64,000 bases of DNA from Notamacropus eugenii (lineage: Eukaryota; Chordata; Mammalia; Diprotodontia; Macropodidae): NCBI RefSeq assembly GCF_028372415.1, contig NC_092877.1:389372342-389436341 (forward strand). Reading direction: 5' to 3'. The notes under the pieces are model-generated. The model was not told the DNA's origin. It saw only the letters and a list, made by a program, of their open reading frames with translations, and made no database searches. The stretch's first letter is position 1, and each line of letters begins with the position of its first letter. A program made the position numbers and the translations under genes. This document shows, piece after piece, positions 20,870-33,149 of the stretch.

Positions 20870-23800
20870 ATCAACAAAAAACCCTGGAGAAAATATTTTT
20901 TAAATAATACAACAATAAATTAGTATTACAAAGTGAACTAATTTAAAGTGCTTAACTAAAGTTTTTATACTAAAGATAAAAAACAACAAAACAGAAACAC
21001 CAAAGTGACAAATATTGTTTTATTGTGTATAACTATGATGGTTCATAGTCTTCAGGATTATAAATTCAGCACAGGACAATAAAACAAGCATTAATAATTC
21101 AATTCCAATTACATGTAAAAATGCCTTTTAAAATAGCTTGTTTCTTTGCATAACTAAATAATAATACTAATACTATATATTTTATATAAATAATACTAAA
21201 ATATTAATAAAAATATAAATAAATAATAATGCTAAATAATGCTAAAATTTTCAAACTCTATAATTAAATCCATGACTGGATCGTGTCTTATAAAATCTGA
21301 AGTATTTCTCAGATTTAACATGCTATGTAACTGGTATTGAAATAGAAGGCTTTTTCCTTAAGTATGATATACATGACATTAGTTATTAAAAAAGGTACAG
21401 GACATGCCCCTCAAGATTTTCATACTCAGGACTAGAGTTCCATGGAGCTAGATTCATAACAGTTCAAGAGATTAAAGTAAAAGGTAATTAAAATGTGATA
21501 CTATTGGTTGTAATATTAAAAGTAAATTGCTATCATATTAATACTACCATAAAAGTATTCACTAATGCTTTTATATCAGATAGTAATGTGTTTCTGCCTG
21601 ACGCAGAAACTATCAAACAGCTCTAATTTTTCCCAGAAAAGTGGTTTAGGTTTAAATATAATTATACATCTAATTAACAATAAAACTGATATTTGCTGAT
21701 AAAATACATAACTGAATCTTGTCATATGTATGATCATCATACATAAAATCATATGAAAAATAATAAAATACACAATACTATTCTAATTTTTAATCTGAAA
21801 AAATACATTATTTTGTGATCTATTTATGAAATACTCTTTGAGAAATGTAGTAGTTTTGTTTTTCTTGCTCCAGATTTTTTTCAGTGTCACAACTACTGCC
21901 TGGCTGTGAGACACCTCTTTTGGAAACTGCATTAACTTCTGATGCGGTTAAGGTATTGCAAGTTTTAAAAATTGTAGTGAAAAAGAATGAGGGATACCTG
22001 CAAGAGGTAATATAGCTTTGAAAGGAGTCAAAGTGTTACCAGATCCTTGATCACTGAAATAATTTGTGTTTATATGTTAAACATATGAGAATTATTTAAG
22101 TGACTTTTCATATGAGAATATAATTTTACTCACTAAAAAAAAGTATTAGCAATAAAATATTTCTAATAAAAGAAAACAGGTCAACAAAAACCAGAAAAAT
22201 TTCCTTGGGTTCAATTAGTATAATTTGGTGTAGAATAAGATTTAAGTTTGTTATAAAAAATACAATATACAAATATCAGGACAAATAAGGAGGGATACTT
22301 TAAGAATATTTTTTTTATTTTTATAACGCCATATAAATATATCCTACTTGTACTGTTATGTTTGTCAAAATAAATCTACTCCACCAAAACAAAATATGGT
22401 TACTGACATTCAACAGAAAACAACAAAACAAATTATGTTAATGCAAACTCTCAGACAACATTTTAGAAAAATATAGCTTAAAACTAAAGTTTTATAATTT
22501 AACTAAATTTTACAACTAAAGTTTTTAGTTTCCAGAATTTAACCCAACATGAACATGTATCTTACAAAAATATTTTTGAAAGGTACACTATCAAAATACT
22601 GATTATTATTAAACAAAATATTAAAGTGTCCCAAGTCCAAATGTCTTTTGCCTGAAGTTGTTTTCCTTCAGGTCTATTGCCATTAATGTTCGCTGTAATG
22701 GTCAAAATCTTATCTTAACTTGGTTCCAAAAGTTTACTTGGTTCCAGAAGTTTTAAGGCCATCTTATTATCTCTTTGTGTCTTTAAATAATAGAGATCAA
22801 GTACTGGTCCTGTGGAACTAATCAGATCTCTGGAAGAGATCTCAATGAACCTACAAGATATTATTTCTGCAGGTTACCAAAGTTCAGAATATTTTCTTCT
22901 TTGCAAAAATAAAATTGTGCTTAAGCTAATTCAGCCATCAATACCTTGTCCTTCTTGACAAAGAACATGAAAATTAATTATGGGGTTAACTCATCATTTT
23001 TGGTGCCAGATTTCTGATGTTTAGTCAGATTCCATCTATATAAAAGGAAAAGAAATCAAGACTTAATTAATCCAAATTACATACCTTATTTTCATATAAC
23101 ATTTTTTACCCAGGCAACCATAAGCTTCAAGGGGAAGGGGATGGGAAAAAAACTCAACACATTTTCTTAGGAATTTCTATCAAAACAAAACAAAGTTTTC
23201 AACCACTCTGATAAAAGCTGGACTCTATACCTGGTGTTAAAGTTTGGCTTGGATTTTTTAACAACATCCAAAGGTATGCAATAAACCTGTATTATTTTAT
23301 TTCAAGAATCAATTTACATCCTAGTAAATTAGCCTAGTAAGATAGCACAAAATACATTATTTTCTCTTGAACTCTTTACCCTGGAAAATGTTCTCATTTT
23401 CTATCTAAGATAACTGATGTAACATTAAAACTTGCTTGCTATTTTAAGTGCATTCACTGCTAATGAAGAGATAAGTAACTATCAACTTTCTCAAGTACTT
23501 AAGTCACTTTCTAATACTGTGTCACACTTTGAGAGAAATGGTAGAGCGCTAGCAGAGAAATTCAGGCTCATTTGAGATAAAAGAGGAACATGTCTTATTT
23601 CGTACTTCATAATAAATTTTTATTCCTTTACTAACAAAAGAGACTCCTTTATTTAGATTCAAATGGCCTATAGGGATATTTAATGTATTCACACAAAATG
23701 AATATAGTAAAATATTACTAAATAAAAATCCATTTATCCAAAAGTCATTATTCTGCAATCATAATGCTAATGATGTTTCTTAATAAAGATGGCCTAAATT

Positions 23801-24296
23801 AGCTTGGTCATCTTCCTTTCACTGGTCTCTTTTAATGCGTGGTAAATACATTTAACATATAATGTAATTCGTAACCTTAAATACAATATTGTTTAATACA
23901 TAATCACCAATAATCCAAAGATAAGCTACAGTTTAATAATTTTTGTCTTCAGGCATTTCAAGATCCATCAATCTACAAGCATTTATTAAGCCATTTAACA
24001 TCTGAAAATACAAAATACTTGTACCAAAAACAAAGAAGAAAAAAAATCTGTACTCATAAAGAGTCAATTTCAAATTTATGTTTCCTTTTCAGCACATAAG
24101 AAAAGTAGAAATACTTGTCTTTTTCCAACTGATTTTCTACGAAGTTAAATATAAATGATTTTTTGTTAGAAAATTAAAATTATGTAATGTTTCACTTTTT
24201 GCTTTAAAGCAACTTTATTAGTCTAATATAATACTTATTTCCAATAAGCAGTTTCTCTAACGTTCTTGGTAGCAGAAGCCTCTGCTCTCTTCAGAT
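20870..24296. other. Gene-free AT-rich stretch
   Basis: I see no supported gene. The stretch holds a very AT-rich block at 21160-21250 (AATA/AATAAT-type low complexity) and scattered short frames. A minus-strand open stretch of 58 codons at 21820-21997 follows a fair splice acceptor, but its phase does not fit exon 9 of the ARL13 gene, so it is not annotated as an exon. Confidence 0.5.
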
Positions 24297-24304
24297 AGCC
24301 ATCT

Positions 24305-25651
24305 TTTTTTTTCTTTTATAATCAAGATTTTATTAGTTCATTTGGTAATCAGTACATAGACACTATGAATAAATTGTACATTTAAAAATGCTAGAAAAGT
24401 CTAAAAATTATCTAGTTATAATCTTTTTCTGAACTGTTATTCCAGTGACTTTCTTACTTTAAGTTTGGAGGCAACTCTCCCTAAAAAGAGGTTATCAAAT
24501 ACCAGTATCTTGAATATAGATAAAGTATTTGGTCTTTAACAAAGCAAAGTTCCACTAATTCTGTATTTGATAAAACTATACTCGTTATAGAGATTTTCCA
24601 GTCTTTTAAAGCACATTGATGAAGTTACTGGAAAAAAAATGTACCACCACTATCAAAGATGACAATGTCACAAATAGCACACAATTTTGAAAGGGAGATC
24701 CACCACCAGGGGGCAGTTTTATTTAGGAAATAATTGTGCCGAAAGACAAGATGGATACAGATTAAAATAAAAGCTTTAAAATTCATGGTCACAACTCCAA
24801 ATTGCTATCTGTGCTTCATTTAATATGTTAAAACTGCCTACGGAATGTTAAGCCTATGCACAAGACACACAAAACCATACTAGTCAACATTCTACTAATT
24901 TCTGGTTGTATTAAAACAAACAAACAACAAACCAAACCGACAACCAGCACACGATTTCACCTCTTTAAACAGGAATCTAAATAAAGCTGCTTTAGATTGG
25001 CTTACATTTATCTAAATGTTTTAAAATATTAATGGGATGAGGTGGTATTGCCTCCTTCTTAAAAATGTGTTTCTAGAGCTACTAAAAAACTGGCATTTAC
25101 AAAATAGTTGATAAAAATATTCCTCTAAATTGTACAAGAAGGGAGGTAACAGGGACAATTGTTAAAACACTTGGTATAAGATGTTATTCAGATTTGGTTT
25201 CTTTCTCTCCTGCTGAATCAGAGACTGGAACCTCTTCATTTTTAGTTTCTCCATTTTCTGCAGGCAAGTCATCTTTATTCTCTTCTTGGTTAGTAGCTTC
25301 TGCTTGTTTTCCTTTTGCTTCTTTTCTTCCTTTTGTGTGAACTTTTTTGTCCTCGGATTTATTCTTTCCAGCTGTCTTTTTAGGCTTAGATTCAACCTTT
25401 GCAAGGACTGGTTTAGCTGACAATCTAGCTGGCCTTCTCTTGGGCTCCTCCCTTATTTCCCCTTCTGCAGAGTTGACCTTCCTCTTGGGCATCTTGGCTG
25501 CTAGGGGGGATCGGCTCCCTCTCCCCACACATGGGCAAGCACCTGTGGGTCGGAGGGAAAGGGCAATGGCGGCGGGAGCTTCTTCTCCAGCAGGGCTCCT
25601 GGGCCTCGACGCTCCTCCTCCCCACACTGGGCTGCGAGGACCCACCCAGAC
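24305..25651 (-). mobile_element. HMGN1 processed retrocopy
   Basis: This is an intronless copy of an HMGN1 mRNA on the minus strand. A GC-rich 5' UTR precedes the coding frame. A long AT-rich 3' UTR follows and contains AATAAA near 24330, then an A-run (seen as T's) at 24304-24312. Direct repeats AGCCATCTTTTT at 24297-24308 and 25652-25663 flank it as a target duplication. The right repeat continues into a run of A, fitting the TTTT/AA nick preference of L1 endonuclease. All hallmarks of L1-mediated retrotransposition are present. Confidence 0.9.
25184..25492 (-). CDS. HMGN1: HMGN1-like nucleosome-binding protein (retrocopy, intact frame)
   Basis: This frame of 102 codons encodes a complete HMGN1-like protein, close to the usual 100 residues. 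The N-terminal MPKRKV is followed by the nucleosome-binding domain (residues about 12-35, core 'EPKRRPARLSAKP'), a Lys/Ala/Pro-rich middle and an acidic C-terminal regulatory region ending 'EKETKSE'. HMGN1 binds nucleosome cores and loosens chromatin. The core 'RRSARLSA' of the parent reads RRPARLSA here: the first of the two mitotic phosphorylation serines is a proline and the second is kept. The ATG at 25490-25492 matches the family start; the frame open further upstream is untranslated leader. It could be a decaying pseudogene that has not yet acquired stops or an expressed retrogene. I cannot tell from sequence alone. Confidence 0.75.
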   Translation of the reverse strand: MPKRKVNSAEGEIREEPKRRPARLSAKPVLAKVESKPKKTAGKNKSEDKKVHTKGRKEAKGKQAEATNQEENKDDLPAENGETKNEEVPVSDSAGEKETKSE

Positions 25652-25663
25652 AGCCATCTTTTT

Positions 25664-27390
25664 AAAAAAATTACTGACCTCTATTTCTGTATTATGTGAA
25701 AACCTGTAAGCAACAGTTGTAAATCCTAAACAAAAACATAAAATGGTGACTTCAAGGGTCACATAATATTTGCACATAACTACAAATATTTGATTATGCT
25801 GGTAGAAACCTTAACACTAGGGAACATGAAGTTTAAGTAATACACCTTGTAAAAGGTGCTAGTAGTTCATTAAGTATATACATTGTGACTTCTTTGCTCA
25901 TGAAGTATGACAAATGTTTTAGATTTTGCATTTGGCAGTCACGAATGGAAGAATCTATAAGAAATGATGACAGATCATAAATGGAATAGTAATTTTCTGA
26001 CACTAGTTGGTTAAACTTATAGGACAAGTTAGCTAATGAGTCAATGATTTGTCTCATGAAAAGTCTGTGCTCTGAATGTATACACACACACATTCACTTG
26101 TAGAAACAAATGAAATTTATGAGGAAAAAATGGGGCAAGAGTCACACTTTTATCAAGGTGAATGCTTAATCAGAGCTCAACTAAGAATTTTCCTTGACCA
26201 TTAATTTTTAACATGACCATAGGATTTTGGTGATACACCAAATGGCAAACCAAATAAATTAATTCCTAACCCTCCTTTTTGTGTTAGCTCTGTCTTTAAT
26301 TTTTCCACTTGCAACTTACTGCTTTTTGGTAGACACCAGCAAAGAGGAAAAAGGATAAAAAAAAAAAAAACCTATTTGTCAGCTTCTCTGGAAAAGGAAA
26401 GTCTAGTGGTAAAAAGTGGTGAAACTCATGTTCAAATTAGTATTTGGATGATTATTACTTAACTTGTATTTATCCCCACAATCAGGTGATAGAGTGAATT
26501 TAGCAACTTACAGTAGAGACATTAATTACTTAAACAGTATTTCCAGATTAATACAACACATGCACATATGAAAATTAAAAACATGTCATGAACAGAAATC
26601 TGTTGAAATTGAAACATAAACATTTAAATCTTTCAATGAAAAATGTTATTTTTTTCAAAACTCAAATTTAGCAATACACACTGGAAATTAAAAGATAAAG
26701 TATGCTACGTTTAAAACCTAAATATCTTAAAGAATACTATTTTCTTCATGTTCCCAAAAGTAAAAGATTTTGATTTTACTATGTGATTTTGTGATGCAAA
26801 TTTATCATATTTTTATATCTTAAAATGAAAATGTTACTATTTTTGAACTGCTGTAGTATACAGAATTCTGATTTATTCAGAAATATTACTCCTAATTCAA
26901 CTCACGGTAATTCAGCTAAATTCTAAAACTGAAAAAATGGATTAGTTTATTTTGTGATTTCACTATAAAAACAAATCTAAATGTTCTTAAGATGACCACT
27001 CTAAGTCAAGGTGTGAAGGAAAAGCTTGGCCCTTAAAAAAATAAAGAATTCTAATTCTTTAATTTATACTCATGCTTCTAAAAATTATTTTTGAAAGTCC
27101 AAGCAATTGGCAATCTGTTTGAGATGGCTGGAATGGCAAGAAAATTCCCTGCTTTAACAATATTTTACATATTTTTATATCATTTCAAATTTGCCTGATA
27201 AAACTATACATCAAACATCAGACTTTTTTCTAATAAAGCCACATCTACATCTATACCTGTATATCTTGTATATAGCCAAAACAAGGAGTTGGATGCTTTT
27301 AGTAGATGCTTTAGTTAAACTGTGGTGGCCTGCTTCCACAAATGTACATTTCTAATACTTGACCACAGTGTAGAACTTGCTTTGGGTTTA
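25664..27390. other. Gene-free AT-rich stretch
   Basis: I see no exon, RNA gene or recognisable repeat that I can support. An A13-like run occurs near 26357. Confidence 0.5.
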
Positions 27391-27394
27391 CAAT

Positions 27395-27565
27395 TCAATC
27401 AACAAACCTTTATGAAGTGTTCTCTAACAAGTTGTCCTCCATGTATTTGTTAAGACTTCTTCAAGATTTTTCTATACAAAACACTGTGCTAAATGCTAGG
27501 ATACAAAGACAAAAATTAAATAGTCCCTGCCCTCCAAGTCTAAGTATACAAGCTCTGGAGTTCTA
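27395..27565 (-). repeat. L2-like 3' end relic
   Basis: The pattern 'caaacctttatgaagtgttc' followed by 'acactgtgctaaatgctagg' and 'agtccctgccctccaagtct' is the reverse complement of the L2-type 3' tail. Confidence 0.5.
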
Positions 27566-28699
27566 CTATGCTGGAAAGTATGGTCCTAATAACTGAATTT
27601 GTAAACCACTTGAGACCAAGATAAGCTAAGTATAGAGTGGTTTATTAAAAGATGTAAATGCCATGAAACAATGCAAAGTAAAAAATGGAACTTTGTCCCT
27701 TACACTTCTGTAGTAATGGTAATGTGTAGTATCAGAAATAAATAGCAGAGGATGCTATGAATCATGCCATTTTTAGAAACTCAGTGACCAGTAAGTCAAC
27801 ACTCTACCAAAGAAAATGAACCATGTCAACAAAATTTTACCATGAATAAAACTACAAGATACAAGGAATGGGAGGGTGGCACACAATCTTTTTCTTAGAG
27901 GGACAATTAAAAGAGTTGGTAGGGTTTGTTTTATTATGCACCCAATAGCAATTAACAACAAAGCATCAAACATTTGGCTGTCTTGCCTGTCTATGCTCAT
28001 AAGCATTGGCAAAAAAGTCACAAAGATAATCAAGTTTATTCATGAACATCTGTTGCAGAGGATGAGAAAGTAAATAAATTCTACAAAGGTATCAATAAGA
28101 TCCTGAAAACTACAGTAACATCTTAATACATCAGTAACTGATGGGGGAAAAGTGGCTTAATTGGAAAATAGGGTTAAAATATGAAAAGATCAAATGTTTT
28201 TGAACTGCACAAAAGGCTCACAATTCTGTAAAACTTGAACACTTCAGAAAGACAATGAATTTAGAAGATGCTGAATGATGACCACTGAAAATTATCACAC
28301 AAAAGAAATCAAAAACCCTTTAATGGACAGGATGACATCAATAGTCTATGCAATCAGATTCATTTGGCAGAGCAAAGATCAAAATCAACACCAAATCAGA
28401 AGGATAAAGATAAGAAGCATGAAATTACAGTAGCAAGTTACTAATAGATACCAAGAAACTCAGCATAAAAAAGGGAAAGGTGTCAATATGGAATGTCTCT
28501 ATCTCCTATAGAAGTCTGCCATGACAGAGCACTCAAAGAGCTCAGAAACCATTCTGGCAGACCACCATGCACCCATGTGGTTGCCAATCATGCAATACCA
28601 TAAATACTCAAAGCTTTGGATGACCCAAAGGATCTCCAAAATTAGTTTTTCTCTTTCCAGACTGTACTTCTCTAATCTTACACCTCCATACAGATGTCC

Positions 28700-29095
28700 A
28701 AATAATATCCCTGAAACTTCATCATGACCTTCCCTGATCAGGAATATTCCAGGTTCCCTATTGCTTTTAAGATAAAATATAAGCTCTAACTTGACACTGA
28801 AAACCATTTTGAGTCCAACTCTGGCTGACCTTATTTCACACAATTCCCCTTCTACGTAGCCTGTGTCACATTCATTCATACTAGTCTAGGTCCTGCCTCT
28901 GTGACTGTGCAGACTGTCCTGAATGCTATGAACAGATGCTCTGTCTTCTTGTTCACTTCCTTCTCTGCTCCATGCTTGGATTTACTTATCTATGTATATA
29001 TTGTGAGTTCTTTGAGTTGTCATTTCACTTTGTATTCTTCGTTACCAGCATTAAACATAGAACATGTATAATAAGTCCTTGTTATATAGCAGGCA
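28700..29095 (+). mobile_element. L2 LINE 3' fragment
   Basis: The order of blocks ('ccctattgcttttaagataaaat', 'gactgtgcagactgtcctgaatg', 'tgtgagttctttgagttgtc') follows the C-terminal part and tail of L2 in sense. It is decayed. Confidence 0.5.
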
Positions 29096-29194
29096 TAAGA
29101 AAGCTACAGAATGACTTTTTGTGCAAAACATTGTACAAAAAATATTATTCAGATGTATGATAAGAAAAGTACAGGGACAATCATGCAATGAGAG

Positions 29195-29395
29195 CTTGCA
29201 TGTATCCTTTGTTCTAAAAGAGGACCATGACATCAGGGGGGTGATGCCATGATATGCAAGTGAATTGGATTTAAGTGAGGAGGGCTGTGCAAAGTCACCA
29301 AAGTTAGTCTTCCAGAGTCTTCTGGGTCCAATGGCCAGATACACACATCAGAAAGACTGTAGATGGCCCCAGATGCAGTGCAATGCCTTGGTCTT
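29195..29395 (-). repeat. Marsupial tRNA-headed SINE, tail part
   Basis: This is the reverse complement of the tail seen in sense at 31500-31690: 'aaagaggaccatgacatcag', 'gatatgcaagtgaattgga', 'ggctgtgcaaagtcacc', 'gggtccaatggccagata'. Confidence 0.7.
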
Positions 29396-29399
29396 TTAA

Positions 29400-29797
29400 A
29401 GGTCTGGTTTAAATACAGTTTTATGGAATGTGGGAAGAGAAAGGGGGGAGATAGGAGGCGCCTTTATCACACAGATAAGCAAAGAGAACAGGAAAGGGAA
29501 GGGGATAAGTTGTTCTGGAACATGAGGTAAAGGGGTGCTTTGTGGGTTCATGGTGGTGGACATCCATGCATACTCATCATAGGCAGTCACACCCTGTATT
29601 TTATCTCATTTCTCACTTCCTGCATCCAGCTTTCTCCATCTGCCCCTAGCACTCCTGTCTGCCTCACCTCACCAATTAGTGTATCTCTTGCACTATTTAA
29701 GTAAAAAAAAAATATTTTGTTTCCAGACTCCTAGTAATGGTTTTTCAGATAAAATTACTCTTTGATAGTGTAATTAATTATCCTTTTCAGACTTTAG
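29400..29797 (-). repeat. Left arm of inverted repeat (LTR-like)
   Basis: This segment is the reverse complement of 30620-31095 over most of its length. Shared blocks include 'ttatggaatgtggga', 'cacagataagcaaagagaac', 'cttcctgcatccagc' and 'gataaaattactctttga'. The family looks like an LTR because the right arm continues into an AATAAA-bearing end. Confidence 0.7.
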
Positions 29798-29864
29798 TAG
29801 GACCTACTGTGCGTCAGTCAGGTTAGTTATAGTGATTTCGGTTTAAGGCACAGTTCTTATGAAA

Positions 29865-30185
29865 TAATTATGCCTGTGAACCCCAAGATATCTTGGGATG
29901 CTTGAGAAGGGACAGAAAGGTGCATGTTGATACATGTTAAACTTTGGAAAGAAAGGAAGAAAGAAGGAAAAGGGGAGGGAGAGAAGGAGAGAGAAAGAAA
30001 AGAAGGAAGAAAAAGGAAAGAAAAGAAAAGAGTTGTATTTCCCAACTGGCTTTGAACCCACATCAACAACAGGTCCCAGATCAAACCCCACTTGGCCATT
30101 CTTTGGGGACTAATTGACTCAGAATGAATGTAAATAGAAACAATTTCTATTTGGGCCAGAAACCCTGAAAGTCTTCCCCTCCCAG
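29865..30185. repeat. Dispersed repeat, also at 55565-55800
   Basis: Blocks at 30050-30185, read as reverse complement, match 55582-55690 ('gaccaagtggggcttggctt' region). A 'gaaccccaagatatcttg' block is shared in direct orientation. A purine-rich GGAA/GAAA tract lies inside at 29948-30030. The family is unknown to me; an RTE-related SINE is possible. Confidence 0.5.
29948..30030. repeat. Purine-rich (GAAA/GGAA) tract
   Basis: About 80 bases composed almost only of A and G on the plus strand. Confidence 0.85.
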
Positions 30186-30319
30186 TTTTTTTGACTAGGG
30201 TAAAGGTGCCATTTTTTGCCTCCTTTTATTCTGACCTAGTTGTAATTACTGAATGGGAGTTGCCTCAGTTAAACAGACCTGTTAAAGACCTTAGCTTTAA
30301 AAGGCCAAGGACTTGCACT

Positions 30320-30505
30320 GCACCTGGGGCCATTGCCAGTCATCCTGGTGTGTATCTGGCCACTGAACCCAGATGGCTCTGAAGAGAAACGAAGGCTGGT
30401 GACTTTGCATAGCCCTGTCTTACTTAAATCCAGTTCACTTGCAGGGCACGGCATCACTTCCCTGATGTCATAGTCTCTCTTGAGAATGAAAGAAAAACAA
30501 CAACA
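30320..30505 (+). repeat. Marsupial SINE tail
   Basis: 'gccagtcatcctggtgtgta', 'cccagatggctctgaagag' and 'ttgcatagccctgtcttac' match the tail part at 31530-31690, ending in a CAA-type simple tail at 30495-30508. Confidence 0.7.
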
Positions 30506-30619
30506 ACCTGTGTGAGAGCAAAAACTACATAAATGCTATGCTAGTGCCCAAATATAAAGATCCCAGAGAAAGGAACTCTCCATGGGAGGATCTGAAAAGA
30601 ATCTCACAGAAGAAAGTAT

Positions 30620-31315
30620 GGAGTCTGAAAAGGATAATTAATTAGACTACCAAAGAGTAATTTTATCTGAAAGACTAACGCTTTGTGTCTGGAAAAAATA
30701 TTTTTTACTTAAATAATGCAGGAGATACACTGATTGATGAGATGAGGAAGACAGGAGTGCTAGAGGCAGATGGAGCAAGCTGGATGCAGGAAGTGAGAAA
30801 TGAGACAAAATACAGGGTGTGACTGCCAGAAAAGTGATCAAAGAAGACTATGCATTGAAGTCCCTTACAATGGACTCATTTGTGTGCTTTCACAAAGTCC
30901 CCCTTTACCTGATATTTCAGAGCGATGTATCCCTGCCCCTTTCTTGTTCTCTTTGCTTATCTGTATGGACTTTGGAGCACAGCCCCTCTTCCCCCTTTCC
31001 TATACTCTTTGTTTATCTGTATGATAAAGGCACCTCCTGACTGATACCTCCTCCATCCTCCTTCCCACATTCCATAAAATTGTATTTAAACCATATCTTT
31101 AAGTGGCCAATCACCTTTGCCTCCTACAAGAGCAGGGTTGCCTCTGCCTCTCTAAGATAAGTAACCTATGCTCTGTCTCACACATGGAACAGAGCTCCTT
31201 AGGGTTCTGCCTCACAGGAAGCAGACCTTCTTAAGTACATCATCCCAATAAATGCCTTTTTTTTAACTTGGAGAACTTTCCGGGTGAATTTCTTTCAATA
31301 AACACAACCCACACA
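30620..31315 (+). repeat. LTR-like element, right arm of inverted repeat
   Basis: Bases 30620-31095 pair with 29400-29797 in inverted orientation. The element continues to 31315 with 'ccaataaatgcctttttttt' and 'tccgggtgaatttctttca', the layout of a polyadenylation signal followed by U5 in class I-type LTRs. No coding sequence is attached. Ends are approximate. Confidence 0.6.
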
Positions 31316-31379
31316 TCTATTCCTCATCATTAATCATTCTATATCGATAACATTCTCTTTTCTAAATTTTATACTATAC

Positions 31380-31695
31380 TACCTTGAGGCAGTTAGTGGT
31401 GCAGTGGATAGAGCACCAGTGCAGGAGTCAGGAGGACCTGAGTTCAAATATCACCTCAGACACTTGACACTCACTAACTGTGTGACCTTGGGCAAGTCAC
31501 TTAATCCCAATTGCCTCATCCTGGGTCATCTTCAGTCATCCTGATTAATGTCTGGTCACTGGATTCAGATGGCTCTGGAGGAGAAGTGAGGCTGGTGACC
31601 TGCACAGCCCTCCCTCACTCAAAACAAAGTCAAGTGCAAGTCATGTCATTACTTCTCTGATGGCATGGTCTTCTTCGGCAATGAAGGATGAACAC
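31380..31695 (+). repeat. Marsupial tRNA-headed SINE, near full length
   Basis: The head 'ggcagttagtggtgcagtgg' and 'gagtcaggaggacctgagtt' is followed by the tRNA/MIR-like 'ctgtgtgaccttgggcaagt' and a long tail ('ggagaagtgaggctggtgac', 'tggcatggtcttcttcggca'). It is the best-preserved SINE in the window. Confidence 0.85.
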
Positions 31696-31699
31696 ACAC

Positions 31700-32399
31700 T
31701 ATACTACTTCTAGAGTCATTCCCTGATTACCACCTTGCAAGCCTTCAAGTTTAAGATAATTTCATACAAAATAATATCTTAATTTATGTCCTCACCTTAT
31801 TCACATTTTTAGAAGTTATTTCCAAAATTCAACATGTATCAAATTAAGGAATGCCACAACTTCAGGTCTACTCAGCTGCATATGTGGGCATATGTAGTGT
31901 TTATAAGAAAAACGCTATCTAAAAATATGTAGTGTTTACAAGAAAATCCTATTTTAAACCTTCAGAGTTTAATCCTTAGTTCCTCAAACTTCTTCTGATT
32001 AGAATTTTATCTTAGTATTTTGTACTCAAGAACCTTATGAGAGAAGATTTATGTGGCACAATTATTTAACAAAGATTTCTTAAAAAACTTAAGATTCCTT
32101 CATGCAATTAGGTAAGATCTTTTTTAAATTTTAAAAACTTAAAAGATTTTATTTTTCTTTTCCAGGTTATTGGAATAATTATGATGGTCAAGTGCTACTT
32201 GGAATATTTTTACAGCTATACTTTAAGAATATTAAATAAAACTATACAGATACCAATGTATTTAAGAGAAAAAAATGAAATAAAATTTTTTTGACATCAG
32301 AAGAAAGGAAAACAGTTTCAGAAATAAAATATTTGCTTGTTGAAATGATATATGTAAAAATGGAGGATGAGATATCAAATAATGATCTTGTTCCATTAC
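31700..32399. other. AT-rich stretch downstream of exon 9
   Basis: I could find no terminal ARL13 exon here or further left. Nothing else is recognisable. Confidence 0.5.
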
Positions 32400-32468
32400 C
32401 ATTTTCATGTGTTTCACCAAGAGTTTCAAGTTTTGGAAGTCTAGTAACTCTGGGAGTTTTCCAGACAA
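32400..32468 (-). CDS. ARL13B: ARL13 exon 9 (proline-rich tail segment)
   Basis: An acceptor 'TTTTCCTTCAG' is followed by 2 + 66 + 1 bases and a donor GTAATG. The 22 codons include 'TPRVTRLPKLETLGETHEN', which matches the human ARL13B segment in about four of five positions, with the exon ending at the same codon phase. It is the C-terminal tail beyond the RVxP motif. Because exon 8 contains a stop, this exon is translated only if exon 8 is skipped or lesion-free in another allele. Its conservation suggests either recent loss upstream or continued use. No partner terminal exon was found downstream. Confidence 0.75.
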
Positions 32469-33149
32469 CTGAAGGAAAATGAAAACATTCAAAAATATCA
32501 CACTACTGTCAAGTTGTGAGTTTGCTCAGAGTATCCTTTTTTTTGCTGGGAATTATGCATTAAAGAACAAAGAGATAATGAATGATAATTTTGTATCTGT
32601 TTTAAATGTTTTCCAAGTTACATTTTTAATTAAAGGCACTTAGGTTCATTATTTATATATCAAATTTTATTCACATAGAATAAAGAGAAAAAAATCAGTA
32701 CAATATTAATTAATAATAATAGCTTTCAGATTTAATTAGGAATTACTAAGAAAAATGTAAAAAGAAATCTACACATTTTAAATCCAATCACTTTGGTGTC
32801 AAAGTAATACTATAAATTAAGAATCAGATACTTTCAGTACTTGCTTTAAAAATATTATGCAATGTGTCAAAATTATGCAAGGAAGTCTATATGACTGAGC
32901 TCGAATGTATGGATGTGGAAAATTGTATTCTAAGGGGTTCCAATTTAAAAAACCACCTTTTGTGCACAGATCTTTAAAAGAGAACTTGAGGGCGAAACAT
33001 ACTTTCTATTATCACTCTGAGAATTGTATGCTAAGGTTACCATGATTGCCATTTTTTTGGAAAACATGAAAACCTACTAATTTATGACTGAGAAACTATT
33101 CAAAAATGTTTTAGGAAAAAATATCCTTTTTTTTTTCCTAATTACTCAC

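Noticed and set aside
20494-20907. Overlapping 106-129 codon frames on both strands
   Set aside because: They lie in the GC-rich 5' UTR of the HAL1 element and are compositional.
21820-21997. Minus-strand open stretch of 58 codons following a fair acceptor (CCTCTTGCAG), as a terminal exon
   Set aside because: It needs one leading base whereas ARL13 exon 9 leaves a codon needing two; the peptide is unfamiliar and no clear polyadenylation signal follows.
25425-25709. Plus-strand 120-codon frame antisense to the HMGN1 retrocopy
   Set aside because: A shadow of the GC-rich 5' UTR and coding strand; the minus strand has a clear family match.
28484-28499. Minus-strand 'DFYRR' codons after an AG, like the start of the last human ARL13B exon (DFYRK)
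   Set aside because: The frame stops right after, the acceptor lacks a good pyrimidine tract, nothing downstream resembles the human exon, and the place falls just before an L2 relic; probably chance.
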